A stretch of DNA of 64,000 bases from Methanococcoides sp052057775 (GCF_052057775.1 NZ_CP195121.1:1116001-1180000); one strand, 5' to 3'; positions 45,372-53,940 are shown, numbered from the stretch's first letter. Numbers and translations are program-made. Notes: generated by a model not told the origin, from the sequence alone.

Positions 45372-46175
45372 ATGGATGCAACTGACCGTAAGCCTGTAAT
45401 TGCGATCATGAGACCTCAGGGGTACGTTGCAGGTTCAAAGAAACTTGCTGAATCCTTCGGTTTTGAGGTAGTGGCCGTTCCCATGATCGAGCTTGAGACC
45501 ATGAAAGACGAGTACTTCGACACTTTCACAGAGAACGTATTCTCCCGCAGGTCCGATTATGTGATATTTACAAGTGCCAATGGTATTGATTTTACCATGG
45601 AAAAGATTCCGGAAGACAAGCGTGATGAATTCATCGAAGCTCTCAACGAGACCAGGGTCATTGCTATTGGTCCGACCACCCGCAAGCAACTGGAAAAGCT
45701 CGGTATCGAGGTAATGGGAATGCCGGGTGTCTACAGCTCTGAGGGAATGGTTGAATTCCTCTGTCCTGAGGTAAAGGGCAAGAACATCGACACTGCAAGA
45801 AGCGCTTACGGCTCAACACTGCTGATCACCGGCCTCAGGGACTGCGGTGCGAACGTGCTCGAGACAAAGGTCTACACCCTTACCATGCCAAAGGGGCCAT
45901 TGCAGGAGGAGCTTATTACCAGGAGCCTCAACAGGGAGATCGATGTCTTTGCATTCACAAGCTCCATGATGGTGCGTAGTTTCTTCGACCAGGCAGAGTC
46001 CATGGGAGCAGGAGAGCAGATCAGGGAGGTTCTTGCGGATTCCCTTGTGGCTGCTATCGGCATTCCGACCGCCAATACGTTGAAGGAACACGGTGTCGAA
46101 GTGAACGTCACACCCGATGAATACACTTTCAAGGAAATTCTCAGGGTCGCTAAGGAAGCACTTGAGAACAACTGA
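45372..46175 (+). CDS. hemD: Uroporphyrinogen-III synthase
   Basis: Closes hydroxymethylbilane to uroporphyrinogen III with inversion of ring D, giving the substrate of the cobA product. It is 267 residues and low in sequence conservation, as usual for HemD, but has VIFTSANGIDF, AIGPTTRKQLEKLG, VFAFTSSMMVRSFFD, and VAAIGIPTANTLKEHGVEVNVTPDEYTF, where the last block is characteristic. The position between cobA and ahbC supports the call. Confidence 0.88.
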   Translation: MDATDRKPVIAIMRPQGYVAGSKKLAESFGFEVVAVPMIELETMKDEYFDTFTENVFSRRSDYVIFTSANGIDFTMEKIPEDKRDEFIEALNETRVIAIGPTTRKQLEKLGIEVMGMPGVYSSEGMVEFLCPEVKGKNIDTARSAYGSTLLITGLRDCGANVLETKVYTLTMPKGPLQEELITRSLNREIDVFAFTSSMMVRSFFDQAESMGAGEQIREVLADSLVAAIGIPTANTLKEHGVEVNVTPDEYTFKEILRVAKEALENN

Positions 46176-46263
46176 ATGAAAAACGAAATATGATATTTAA
46201 TATGAAAAACGGAAAACAGAATACAGAAGTCGACTCATTTGTCAATGTTGCAGGAGGATCACA

Positions 46264-47466
46264 ATGATAGGAATCTCAAAACTCTATTGCGGGACCGTTG
46301 AACCATCAGACGCCCTTCGTTACGGGCGGGATTCAAAACGGCTTCCATCACACCTGCTGCAATTCGCAAAGGACAAAAAGCCTGTTGTTGTCTGGAACAT
46401 GACCAGGCGCTGCAACCTTCGCTGTGTTCACTGCTATGCACACGCAAAGGACATCGAGTTCAAGGACGAACTTACCACCGAGCAGGGCAAGGAACTGATC
46501 GATGATCTTGCAGAGTTCGGTTCTCCTGTGATCCTTTTCTCAGGCGGGGAACCTCTGATGCGCAAGGACCTTCCTGAACTGGCAGAATATGCTATCTCAA
46601 AGGGAATGCGTGCTGTGATCTCCACCAACGGAACTCTCATCGACGAGGAGATGGCAAAGACCCTCAGGAAGATAGGCCTTTCCTATGTGGGAATCTCCAT
46701 CGACGGTGTGCGTGAGACGAACGATAAGTTCCGTGGCATGAAAGGCTGTTTCGATGCTGCGATGCAGGGCCTTCGCAACTGCCAGAAAGAGGGCATCAAG
46801 GTCGGACTGCGTTTTACCATCAACAAACAGAACGTTGCAGACATTCCTGCGATATTCGATATGCTTGAGGAAGAGAACATCCCTCGTATCTGCTTCTACC
46901 ATCTGGTCTATGCTGGAAGGGGTACCAAGATCATCGATGAGGACCTCTCACTGGAGGACAGCCGCAAGACGGTTGACCTTATTATGGACCGCACAAAGCA
47001 GCTTCATGAGAAGGGACTGCCAGTTGAGGTCCTGACCGTGGACAACCACTGTGATGGTCCTTACATCTACATGAGACTGGCAAAGGAGAACCCCGAGCGT
47101 GCAGAGGATGTGTACGAGCTCCTGCAGATGAATCGTGGTAATTCCACAGGTATCGGTTTTGGCTGTGTATCATGGGACGGCTCAGTACACCCTGACCAGT
47201 TCTGGAGGCACTACACTTTCGGCAACGTTAAGGAAAGGAAGTTCAGTGAGATCTGGACCGACCTTGACGATGAGCTTATGGCAGGTCTTAAGGACAGGAA
47301 ACCCCTCATCAAGGCAAATGCCGACAGGTGTGCAAAATGCAAATGGTTCGATGTCTGCAACGGCAATTTCCGTGTACGGGCCGAGGCTGTGTACGGCAAT
47401 GTCTGGGCAGATGACCCTGCATGCTACCTTACAAAGGAAGAGATCGGTTATTACGACGAAGAGTGA
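46264..47466 (+). CDS. ahbC: Radical SAM 12,18-didecarboxysirohaem deacetylase (AhbC)
   Basis: Removes acetate side chains from didecarboxysirohaem to make iron-coproporphyrin III in the alternative haem pathway of archaea and sulfate reducers. It is 400 residues. The radical SAM cluster motif is Cys50-x3-Cys54-x2-Cys57 (CNLRCVHC), with SAM-binding LFSGGEPLM and VISTNGTLI. The C-terminal SPASM-like cysteines are at CVSWDGSVHPDQF and CAKCKWFDVCNG. The opening MIGISKLYCGTVEPSDALRYGR matches AhbC from memory. AhbD, a close paralogue, is the main alternative; cobA-hemD context fits either. SD GGAGG lies just upstream. Confidence 0.85.
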   Translation: MIGISKLYCGTVEPSDALRYGRDSKRLPSHLLQFAKDKKPVVVWNMTRRCNLRCVHCYAHAKDIEFKDELTTEQGKELIDDLAEFGSPVILFSGGEPLMRKDLPELAEYAISKGMRAVISTNGTLIDEEMAKTLRKIGLSYVGISIDGVRETNDKFRGMKGCFDAAMQGLRNCQKEGIKVGLRFTINKQNVADIPAIFDMLEEENIPRICFYHLVYAGRGTKIIDEDLSLEDSRKTVDLIMDRTKQLHEKGLPVEVLTVDNHCDGPYIYMRLAKENPERAEDVYELLQMNRGNSTGIGFGCVSWDGSVHPDQFWRHYTFGNVKERKFSEIWTDLDDELMAGLKDRKPLIKANADRCAKCKWFDVCNGNFRVRAEAVYGNVWADDPACYLTKEEIGYYDEE

Positions 47467-47791
47467 ATGATTCGCTCTTCGGTTCTTGTTTTTATTTTCT
47501 ATTATTCTAATTATTTTTTAAAATCTTATTTCGCCTCTGTGGAATTCTTACTTCCTTTAAAATCTACTAATCTTTACATCCTTGGCAAGGTTGTACTTAT
47601 TATTAAAATGAGAATTTTTGCAGGTTCTATGGATAGCAGGTTATAGTAGCATGTTACTTTTATATTAAGTATTTTTAAAAGAATAATACAAACAAAATTT
47701 CAGGGCATTGAAACGAATTGTTTTAACACTTTGAATATATTTGTTTTTATGATGAACAAAAAATGTACATTATTATGAAAAAGGCATCATT
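47467..47791. other. AT-rich spacer before UbiA-family gene
   Basis: 325 bases, strongly AT-rich. It contains TATA-like TTTTATATTAAG (about 47660-47671), suitable for the UbiA-family gene. No ORF or structured RNA was recognised. Confidence 0.4.
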
Positions 47792-48646
47792 ATGAATAAA
47801 ACCCAGGGGCTTATAAGTTTATTAAGATTTGAACTTCCATTCTCTGCTGGAGTATGCGTTGTTATGGGACAAATTTTGGCCTTGGGAATGTTTGCATCCG
47901 TCCCCGAAACTATATTAGGTTTTTTTTCAGTATTTTTTATTTCAGCTTCGATATTAGTATTAAATGATTATTTTGATGTTGAGACTGATAAAATCAATAC
48001 TCCCGATCGGCCAATCCCTTCGAACATTGTCACTCCATCAGAAGCTTTATTGCTATCAATAGGTCTGATGTTCTTTGGTTTTATCCTTAGCTATTTGATC
48101 AGTCCTATAGCTTTATTATTCACAATTATCTTATCAATAATTGGATTTCTTTATAACAAAGAATATAAACAGAGTGGCTTACCTGGAAATCTGATGGTTA
48201 GCTTTTCTGTTGGAATGACATTTATCTATGGTGGCGTATCTGTAGGCTTATTTTTTAATAATATTGTCTGGTTTTTTGGTATAATTGCCGCATTAATAGA
48301 TTTTGGAGAAGAGATTGCTGCTGATTCTATGGATGTGGAAGGAGATCTTCTAATCAATTCAAATTCCCTGGCAATAAAATATGGAAAACAAGTTGCTCTC
48401 CAGTTAAGCAGTTACATTTTCTTTTTTGTTATTCTGCTGACATCCATTCCTTTTATACTAAATTGGTTGCCTGCCGTTTATTTGGTTCCAATTGCTATAA
48501 TGGATATTTCGATTGCTTATTCATCTTTGAGATTATTGAAATCCAGTAATAATGAGGATGAAGGAAGGAAATATATCCGCTGGATTTATTTAGGTTCAAC
48601 ATTGGGTCTGTTGGTTTTTATATTAATGAGACTTCTCTATGTATGA
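47792..48646 (+). CDS. UbiA-family prenyltransferase
   Basis: 284 residues, seven to nine hydrophobic helices. The first Asp-rich motif NDYFDVETD (58-66) followed by TPDRPIP is the prenyl-diphosphate site. The second is around DFGEEIAADSMDVEGD (about 167-182). The fold matches (S)-2,3-di-O-geranylgeranylglyceryl phosphate synthase and UbiA/MenA relatives; the real acceptor is unknown. Base composition is clearly more AT-rich, with many TTA and ATA codons, than the haem genes before it. It is isolated by 300-base spacers on both sides, suggesting acquisition. Confidence 0.8.
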   Translation: MNKTQGLISLLRFELPFSAGVCVVMGQILALGMFASVPETILGFFSVFFISASILVLNDYFDVETDKINTPDRPIPSNIVTPSEALLLSIGLMFFGFILSYLISPIALLFTIILSIIGFLYNKEYKQSGLPGNLMVSFSVGMTFIYGGVSVGLFFNNIVWFFGIIAALIDFGEEIAADSMDVEGDLLINSNSLAIKYGKQVALQLSSYIFFFVILLTSIPFILNWLPAVYLVPIAIMDISIAYSSLRLLKSSNNEDEGRKYIRWIYLGSTLGLLVFILMRLLYV

Positions 48647-48930
48647 ATATGAAGATATCAAAATCCAACCATCTATATGGAAACTCTACCTCTCTAGAAA
48701 AATGCCATAATCAATATCCTCTTTGTCTAGTAGATGCTAATCAGACGACTGAATATCCTTCTTTCTGATAATGTAAGAAATCAGATATTTTCTTGAGATT
48801 TTCATAACGTTCTTTGTAGTTTCGGTGGATAACATTTACAGCAAAAAAAGTCGTAGATTTTCAAAAAATGCAATTCTTCATTTATTGAAGCTTATGCAAC
48901 ATTAAGTCACAAAGATTTTGCGACCACAAA
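48647..48930. other. AT-rich spacer, possible decayed coding sequence
   Basis: Between the UbiA gene and the ferritin operon terminator. On the minus strand a 39-codon open stretch (about 48752-48880) reads FFAVNVIHRNYKERYENLKK and then ISDFLHYQKE. It has the look of a gene fragment, but I do not recognise the family and it has no start. Confidence 0.3.
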
Positions 48931-48959
48931 AAAGAAGTTAAGACCCGGCTCAGGTCTTA
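48931..48959 (-). terminator. Terminator of ferritin-CMD operon (minus strand)
   Basis: TAAGACC (48939-48945) pairs with GGTCTTA (48953-48959) around CGGCTCA. On the minus strand it is followed by CTTCTTTTTTG. It overlaps the stop codon of the CMD-family gene. Confidence 0.6.
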
Positions 48960-49316
48960 GTATCCAAGTTTATCCATTTCCGGCAGCACATCGGTACTGA
49001 TATCAGTAAAGTTCTGGATGCCTCCAGCCCATGATGCCATCATCATTGCGTCATATAACTCTGCCCTTGTGGCACCGTGCTTCTTGAGCTTCACAAGGAT
49101 CTTCTTGGCGCTGTTGGTGTTGTTCCTGGAGCAGGCGATGGCGAAAACGATGAGGTGCTTGTTCTTCATTGAAAGTCCGTCTTCCCTGTCCTTCCAGATG
49201 GCCTTGTAGAATCCTGCAAGTCCCTGTCCGAAGTCATCGTCCATTTCCTTTGCCATCCTGATGGCTTTTGGCATGGAGCCTTTGACCTGCTTTACTTCTT
49301 CTGTATTTCCTGTCAT
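48957..49316 (-). CDS. Carboxymuconolactone decarboxylase (CMD) family protein
   Basis: 119 residues, all-helical AhpD-like fold. The core helices are DDDFGQGLAGFYKAIWKD, LSMKNKHLIVFAIACSRNNTNSAKKILVKLKKHGATRAELYDAMMMASWAGG. The CxxC redox pair of AhpD peroxidase partners is missing; only one cysteine is in the corresponding region (ACSRN), so peroxidase activity is doubtful. It lies five bases behind ferritin in the same operon, which suggests a link to iron or oxidative stress. Role inferred from context only. Confidence 0.85.
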   Translation of the reverse strand: MTGNTEEVKQVKGSMPKAIRMAKEMDDDFGQGLAGFYKAIWKDREDGLSMKNKHLIVFAIACSRNNTNSAKKILVKLKKHGATRAELYDAMMMASWAGGIQNFTDISTDVLPEMDKLGY

Positions 49317-49321
49317 GAATA

Positions 49322-49852
49322 TTACCTGACCTGTGTCCAGTCAGTTACTGTTGCTGGTGGAGTGAATACTCTTACTGCGAGTTCCTTGTCGATCATGAAA
49401 AGGCCGTTACCTTCCTCGCCTGCGAGCTTGAGCTTGTCGATGATCTCATTGTCATTGCCTTCTTCCTCGATCTGCTCGGTGATGTACCACTGGAGGAAGA
49501 TGTGGGTTGCATGGTCATGCTCTTCGATGGCAAGGTCCACAAGATCGTTGATGGACTTTGTGATGAACTGCTCATGTTCAAGGGTTGCATAGAACATGTC
49601 AAGTGCAGTACCGAACTCTTTTGGTGGTTCCTCGATCGCCATAAGCTTGACAGGTGCACCCTGGTCCACAAGATAGTTGTAGAGCTTCATGGCGTGCACC
49701 ATCTCTTCCTGGTACTGGACCATGAACCAGTTCGCAAATCCGTTAAGACCGATGTTGGAACTGTAAGCTGACATTGCCATGTAGAGATATGCGGAATACA
49801 TTTCCTTGTTGATCTGTGAGTTAAGCGCATCTGTCATCTTTTCACTTATCAT
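49322..49852 (-). CDS. ftn: Non-haem ferritin
   Basis: Iron-storage protein, 176 residues, expected to form a 24-subunit cage that oxidises and stores ferrous iron. Ferroxidase ligands are visible in NKEMYSAYLYMAMSAY, QYQEEMVHAMKLYNYL and IEEHDHATHIFLQWYITEQIEEE. It starts the two-gene operon with the CMD-family protein. A purine-poor region with an imperfect inverted repeat (CCATTCCGGAA...TTCCGAATGG, 49884-49938) lies upstream on the minus strand and might be regulatory. Confidence 0.94.
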   Translation of the reverse strand: MISEKMTDALNSQINKEMYSAYLYMAMSAYSSNIGLNGFANWFMVQYQEEMVHAMKLYNYLVDQGAPVKLMAIEEPPKEFGTALDMFYATLEHEQFITKSINDLVDLAIEEHDHATHIFLQWYITEQIEEEGNDNEIIDKLKLAGEEGNGLFMIDKELAVRVFTPPATVTDWTQVR

Positions 49853-50125
49853 TTAGATACTCCTCCGTAGTGATTTGTTATTTTTCCATTCCGGAACATG
49901 CTCCCCGATGTTTCCCTTTTCCCTCGAGCTTCCGAATGGTATCTTTGCTTTGAAAGTACATTGAAATATAGTTTATATCTGTATAAATGGTTATCTGTTT
50001 TGACAAATCCAATAATTGAATAGGCATCTGAAAGACGATTGGACCCGACCTTCGCACCGTTCATCTCAAATGGTTTATACTTTTGAGGAGTAGTACGTAC
50101 AAGGACAATCATCGAGAGAGTGAAC

Positions 50126-51466
50126 ATGGAAGATATCAAAAAGAGAATCCTGGATAAGATCAAGCCATCAGATGAAGAAAGGGAGTACCTTACAAAGGTT
50201 GCCGATGAACTGATGTACAAGATCGATTGCATCACCTTCAAGGTCGGCCTGACCGGTGTAAAGACACAGCTCGTAGGCTCGGCCGCCAGAGGCACATGGA
50301 TATCCGGAACCCATGACCTTGATATATTCATCATGTTCCCAGATGATACAAGCCGTGAGGACCTTGAAAGCTACGGTCTCTCAGTTGGCCGCCAGATAGC
50401 AAAAGAGGCAGAAGAGTGGGACGAGCACTATGCCGAGCATCCTTATGTCAAGATGAAGTACGCTGGTTTCGATGTCGATCTTGTACCATGCTACAATGTA
50501 GCCAGTGCATCCTGCATCCTTTCCGCAGTGGACAGGACACCTTTCCACAACGAGTTCATAAAAGCAAATCTCAGTGGTCGCGAGGACGATGTGCTGTTGC
50601 TCAAGCAGTTCATGAAAGGCACCGGTGTCTATGGCTCCGAGCTTAAGACCGAAGGATTCTCAGGTTATCTCACAGAGCTTCTGGTGATCAGTTACGGTTC
50701 ATTCGAAAAAGTGCTGGAGGCTGCATCGCAGTGGCGTCCGGGTGTACTTCTGGACCTCATGGAGCATGGTGCCCAGAAGTTCGAGGATCCGCTTGTTGTG
50801 ATCGACCCCACAGACCCCAGAAGGAATGTGGCTGCAGCACTCTCGCTGGACAAGTTCTGCATTTTCATCGATGCTTCCAGGAACTTCCTTGAGGATCCCG
50901 ATGAAAGCATGTTCTTCGCTTCCCAGGAACCTCCCATGTCCGATGGTGAGCTGCTGGACAGGATGGACCTCCGTGGTACATCACTATTAGCGATCGTTTT
51001 CAAGACACCGGACGTTGTGGATGACATATTCTACCCCCAGTTCGCCAAGATGGAGCACTCCATCGTACCACTGCTTGAGAAGAACGAGTTCATCGTCCTC
51101 AAGGCAGGCAAATGGAGCGGCGAGGATTCCATCGTGTTCCTTGAGCTGATATCAAAGACGCTGCCTGATGTAAAAAGGCACAGGGGACCACCTGTATGGG
51201 TGAGGTCTCATGCCGAGGCGTTCAGGTCTAAATATGTGGACAACCCGGATGCTTACTCGCTGACCATTAAGGACGGCTTCTATGTTGCTGAGATCCCTCG
51301 CAAATATACAGATGCTGTCGAACTTCTGGAATCCGAGGTTGCAGGATGTTCCCTTGGAAAGCACATCTCCAGGAGTGTAAAAGAAGGTTTCACCGTTCTT
51401 GAGGGTGAGCAGATCCTTGATCTCAAGGATGAGGGATTGCGAAGTTTCCTCAACGGTTGGCTCTGA
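50126..51466 (+). CDS. cca: CCA-adding tRNA nucleotidyltransferase (archaeal class I)
   Basis: Adds or repairs the 3' CCA end of tRNA, essential here because tRNA genes such as the one in this window lack CCA. It is 446 residues from ATG 50126; an in-frame GTG at 50120 is less likely. The nucleotidyltransferase motif is GSAARGTW (51-58) with catalytic Asp64 and Asp66 in HDLDIFI, and the third carboxylate in FDVDLVPCYNV. The C-terminal domains follow the archaeal pattern (HRGPPVWVRSHAEAF). Its last 11 codons and 3' flank are duplicated 2.46 kb downstream. Confidence 0.94.
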   Translation: MEDIKKRILDKIKPSDEEREYLTKVADELMYKIDCITFKVGLTGVKTQLVGSAARGTWISGTHDLDIFIMFPDDTSREDLESYGLSVGRQIAKEAEEWDEHYAEHPYVKMKYAGFDVDLVPCYNVASASCILSAVDRTPFHNEFIKANLSGREDDVLLLKQFMKGTGVYGSELKTEGFSGYLTELLVISYGSFEKVLEAASQWRPGVLLDLMEHGAQKFEDPLVVIDPTDPRRNVAAALSLDKFCIFIDASRNFLEDPDESMFFASQEPPMSDGELLDRMDLRGTSLLAIVFKTPDVVDDIFYPQFAKMEHSIVPLLEKNEFIVLKAGKWSGEDSIVFLELISKTLPDVKRHRGPPVWVRSHAEAFRSKYVDNPDAYSLTIKDGFYVAEIPRKYTDAVELLESEVAGCSLGKHISRSVKEGFTVLEGEQILDLKDEGLRSFLNGWL

Positions 51467-51476
51467 GAGTCATCTG
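51435..51476 (+). repeat. Direct repeat, copy 1 (cca 3' end)
   Basis: 42 bases covering the last codons of cca, its TGA and ten following bases. They match 53899-53940 at 40 of 42 positions (differences at 51441 and 51457). It marks one edge of an apparent insertion or duplication. Confidence 0.9.
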
Positions 51477-51603
51477 ACAGATCTCGTTCATTTTGGATCT
51501 TCAGCCGGCAAGCGAGTGCTATAAATTTCTGAAGATCAATAAGTATATACAAAGCTTTCAAAAATTGGAAGCTATCATAAATACTTATTCGGGGGGCCTA
51601 TTC

Positions 51604-51834
51604 ATGGCAGATGTAAATAACAAAGTAGCTGAAAATGTGGAAGGACCTTTTTACGTAGATGATCAGTGTATCGCCTGTCAGAGATGTATCGATGAAGCTC
51701 CTGAAAATTTCAAGATGAACGAAAACGTCTCACATTCTTACGTATATAAACAGCCGGAGAATGATACTGAAAAGAAGCATTGCGAATATGCCATGGACTC
51801 ATGCCCTGCAGAAGCGATTGGAAATGACGGATAA
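51604..51834 (+). CDS. Small 4Fe-4S ferredoxin
   Basis: 76 residues. Cys22-x2-Cys25-x2-Cys28 (CIACQRC) and distant Cys67-Pro (DSCPAEAIG) make the four ligands of one cluster; Cys60 may form a disulfide or is spare. This is the monocluster type resembling Pyrococcus ferredoxin. ATG 51604 gives the family's normal N terminus and follows a GGGGGG run. The electron partner is not indicated by neighbours. Confidence 0.87.
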   Translation: MADVNNKVAENVEGPFYVDDQCIACQRCIDEAPENFKMNENVSHSYVYKQPENDTEKKHCEYAMDSCPAEAIGNDG

Positions 51835-51910
51835 GCATATAACTTATCCTTAAAGCACCTTATTTTTTATTTCACTGATATAACTTATAATCGTTTTTCA
51901 TATTGGCATT

Positions 51911-52669
51911 TCATGATATCATCTCTTCAGGGGCAAGAGCAGAATACATCTCACTGATGCTTTGCATCACCTTGAAGCCTTTGCTTGTGATCATATAATC
52001 GCCCCTCTCATGTTGCTGGATTATCATTCCGCTGTCAGATAGCTTCTGCAGGTGGAACAAAAGGTTTCCTCCACGAAGACCTGTAAGTTTGGAAAGGAAA
52101 GAAAAACTCATTGATTGGGAAGAAACTGCTTTTAATATTTCAAACCTCTTGGGATGGCAAAGGGGGTCGAGCACGTCATCAATTACGGATTGTGAAGGGA
52201 TCTGTGATATATCCTGCTTCTTATCTTTCTTTGTCTCATATATCCTCATTGATTGCATGAGGCTGATCTGCTTTTCAAAAAGGTCGGCAGCCTCAGAGAA
52301 GCAAATGTCACATTTATCGTAGGGCATGCCTTTCCTTAAGTTTTTGATATCTATGCGTTTTTTATCAAAAATATCACTGTCAACAGAGGGCTCTTTGATA
52401 AGGGCTGCATTTTTTTGTAACATATCTGTGAAAACAGATCTACATTCATCAAGGCGTTCACATTTCCTGACCATGTTCTTTGAAAGACCTGCTTTTATAT
52501 CGTTAATGAGGTGTTTTTCCAGGATATTGGAATAATCATCTCGGACAAAAGCCAGAAGTGATTCAAGATGTTCTCTATTGGAATCCTCGATAAATGTCCT
52601 CATGTCCTTGTGGATCTCATCGAGCTTTACCTTGATGTCGATTATTTCTGTTTCGCAGTTTTCATACAT
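51911..52669 (-). CDS. Two-domain winged-helix transcriptional regulator
   Basis: 252 residues. The N-terminal two thirds are helical and charged, with a possible metal- or redox-binding cysteine set (MVRKCERLDECRSVF, DKCDICFSEAADLF). The C-terminal part is an ArsR-like winged helix (VLDPLCHPKRFEILKAVSSQSMSFSFLSKLTGLRGGNLLFHLQKLSDSGMIIQQHERGDYMITSKGFKVM). Methanosarcina has regulators of this plan. The effector and targets are unknown. It lies between the ferredoxin (convergent) and MTH865 genes, inside the patch bounded by the cca direct repeats. Confidence 0.78.
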   Translation of the reverse strand: MYENCETEIIDIKVKLDEIHKDMRTFIEDSNREHLESLLAFVRDDYSNILEKHLINDIKAGLSKNMVRKCERLDECRSVFTDMLQKNAALIKEPSVDSDIFDKKRIDIKNLRKGMPYDKCDICFSEAADLFEKQISLMQSMRIYETKKDKKQDISQIPSQSVIDDVLDPLCHPKRFEILKAVSSQSMSFSFLSKLTGLRGGNLLFHLQKLSDSGMIIQQHERGDYMITSKGFKVMQSISEMYSALAPEEMIS

Positions 52670-52860
52670 AATTGAGGATTACTTCACATGCTTTATAAAA
52701 GTATCCAGTATGACTTTAAGAGTCATTTGAGTTACTCGAATGCACTAAGTACATTGCAATGCCGCTTAAGTATATATGGATAACCTTTCAATTACCTATT
52801 GTGGTTCAATTCTTCCGGAAGACATGCAGCCATATAAAAATCTATAAAGGAGACTAAAAT

Positions 52861-53100
52861 ATGAGCGTAAAAGAAGAGATCCATTCCCAGATCGTTGGCG
52901 CACTTGCAAATGCATCATTCCCTATAAAGACACCTGAAGACCTCCTTGCAGCAATGCCTGCAGGTGCAGACACCACATGTAAAGCAGGAGATGTCGAAAT
53001 AACAGCGGGAGAAGCAGGTGCACTTCTTACAGAAGAGGACTTCCCGATCGAAAGCGCAAAACAGATCGCTGATACTCTTGTTGAAAGGGCAGGGCTGTAA
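52861..53100 (+). CDS. MTH865-like family protein
   Basis: 79 residues, a small methanogen protein related to Methanothermobacter MTH865, which has an EF-hand-like helical fold. Typical segments are VKEEIHSQIVGALANASFPIKTPEDLLAAMPAGADT, CKAGDVEITAGEAGALLTEEDFPIESAKQIADTLVERAGL. No function is established. A TATA-like AAGTATATATGG lies near 52767-52778, and AAAGGAG precedes the start. Confidence 0.85.
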   Translation: MSVKEEIHSQIVGALANASFPIKTPEDLLAAMPAGADTTCKAGDVEITAGEAGALLTEEDFPIESAKQIADTLVERAGL

Positions 53101-53209
53101 TGGCCAAACCCTTTTCTACATAATATTTTAAGATGCTATAAGCTGATTGTCAATAGGAGTGGATAATTATGAAAAATCTTGTTTTATTAACAAAACTTAA
53201 TAGGAATTT

Positions 53210-53306
53210 AAGCACCTTCGGAACGAGGGGGTGAGCCTGTGGACTTGTGAACGTTGGTTAAAGGAATGAAGCAGGAACTTCCATGTGTAAGCCTGGAGTA
53301 GTTCAC
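53210..53306 (+). mobile_element. 3' remnant of an IS200/IS605-type tnpB with right end
   Basis: About 95 bases resembling the conserved tail of archaeal tnpB genes. In one frame ACGLVNVG (53234-53257) and NEAGTSMC (53264-53287) are separated by stop codons; in another GMKQELPCVSLE-stop (53263-53301) recalls the MKQEAP-type ending. It is followed by TAGTTCAC, as at IS605 right ends. No intact tnpA or tnpB is present. It may also preserve the 3' part of the element's guide (omega) RNA. The call rests on remembered motif patterns. Confidence 0.45.
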
Positions 53307-53490
53307 TGAGCAAGGATAAGATTCGATCTTCTTCTTTTTTCAAGCTGGAAAAGCAACTAAATCTGAAACTTGTTGGAAATTCCATCCTAAATTGTTAGCG
53401 TACAAAAAATGACAGTTACCTATAACCATGAAGGATTATGCGATGGGTATGAATTTAATGAATGATAGAAACGTATGGAGAGATGGGAAA

Positions 53491-53883
53491 ATGTCAGAAG
53501 AAAATAAACGTATTGAGGACTTGTCCGGAGAGGTTTATACTATTCAGGATGCAGTGAGAGATGGCAAATTCATGGACCTGGATGAGGTTTTAAGTCCTGA
53601 TGGGAAGAGATTGGCTCCTCCGTTCTTTGGTTACGTGAGCATGGGTGTTATGGAAGCAGGAATGTTCGAGGAGGACGGAGAAACTGTGAATATGTCAAAT
53701 TTCCTGGACCTGATGTGGCATTGTGCTAAGCTTGTGAGAAAACTAAGCCATGGTTTTGAGGATGCGGTTGAATCGAGCTATATGGGCGAAGTCGAGTTCC
53801 CGGATGGAATAATGAGGGTGGTGGACATGGAAATGTACGAGGATGACAATTTTACTTTGATGTTCCCACATGAAAGGTTATGA
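53491..53883 (+). CDS. Hypothetical acidic protein, 130 aa
   Basis: No family recognised. Soluble and acidic: SEENKRIEDLSGEVYTIQDAVRDGKFMDLDEVLSPDGKRLAPPFFGYVSMGVMEAGMF, then a helical MSNFLDLMWHCAKLVRKLSHGFEDAVESS and an acidic C terminus (VVDMEMYEDDNFTLMFPHERL). I start at ATG 53491, which follows GGAGAGATGG; an in-frame ATG at 53428 would add 21 residues. It lies directly before the second copy of the cca-end repeat. Confidence 0.6.
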   Translation: MSEENKRIEDLSGEVYTIQDAVRDGKFMDLDEVLSPDGKRLAPPFFGYVSMGVMEAGMFEEDGETVNMSNFLDLMWHCAKLVRKLSHGFEDAVESSYMGEVEFPDGIMRVVDMEMYEDDNFTLMFPHERL

Positions 53884-53898
53884 ATATGAAACTGGAAA

Positions 53899-53940
53899 GA
53901 TTGCAAAGTTTCCTCAACGGATGGCTCTGAGAGTCATCTG
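53899..53940 (+). repeat. Direct repeat, copy 2 (second cca 3' end)
   Basis: 42 bases, 40 identical to 51435-51476. Read in the cca frame it gives LQSFLNGWL then TGA, versus LRSFLNGWL in cca, so it is the end of a second, otherwise missing, cca copy or of a duplicated target. Confidence 0.9.

Noticed and set aside
53197..53385. 62-codon frame on the minus strand
   Set aside because: It is antisense to the tnpB-like remnant and has no recognisable motifs or ribosome-binding site.
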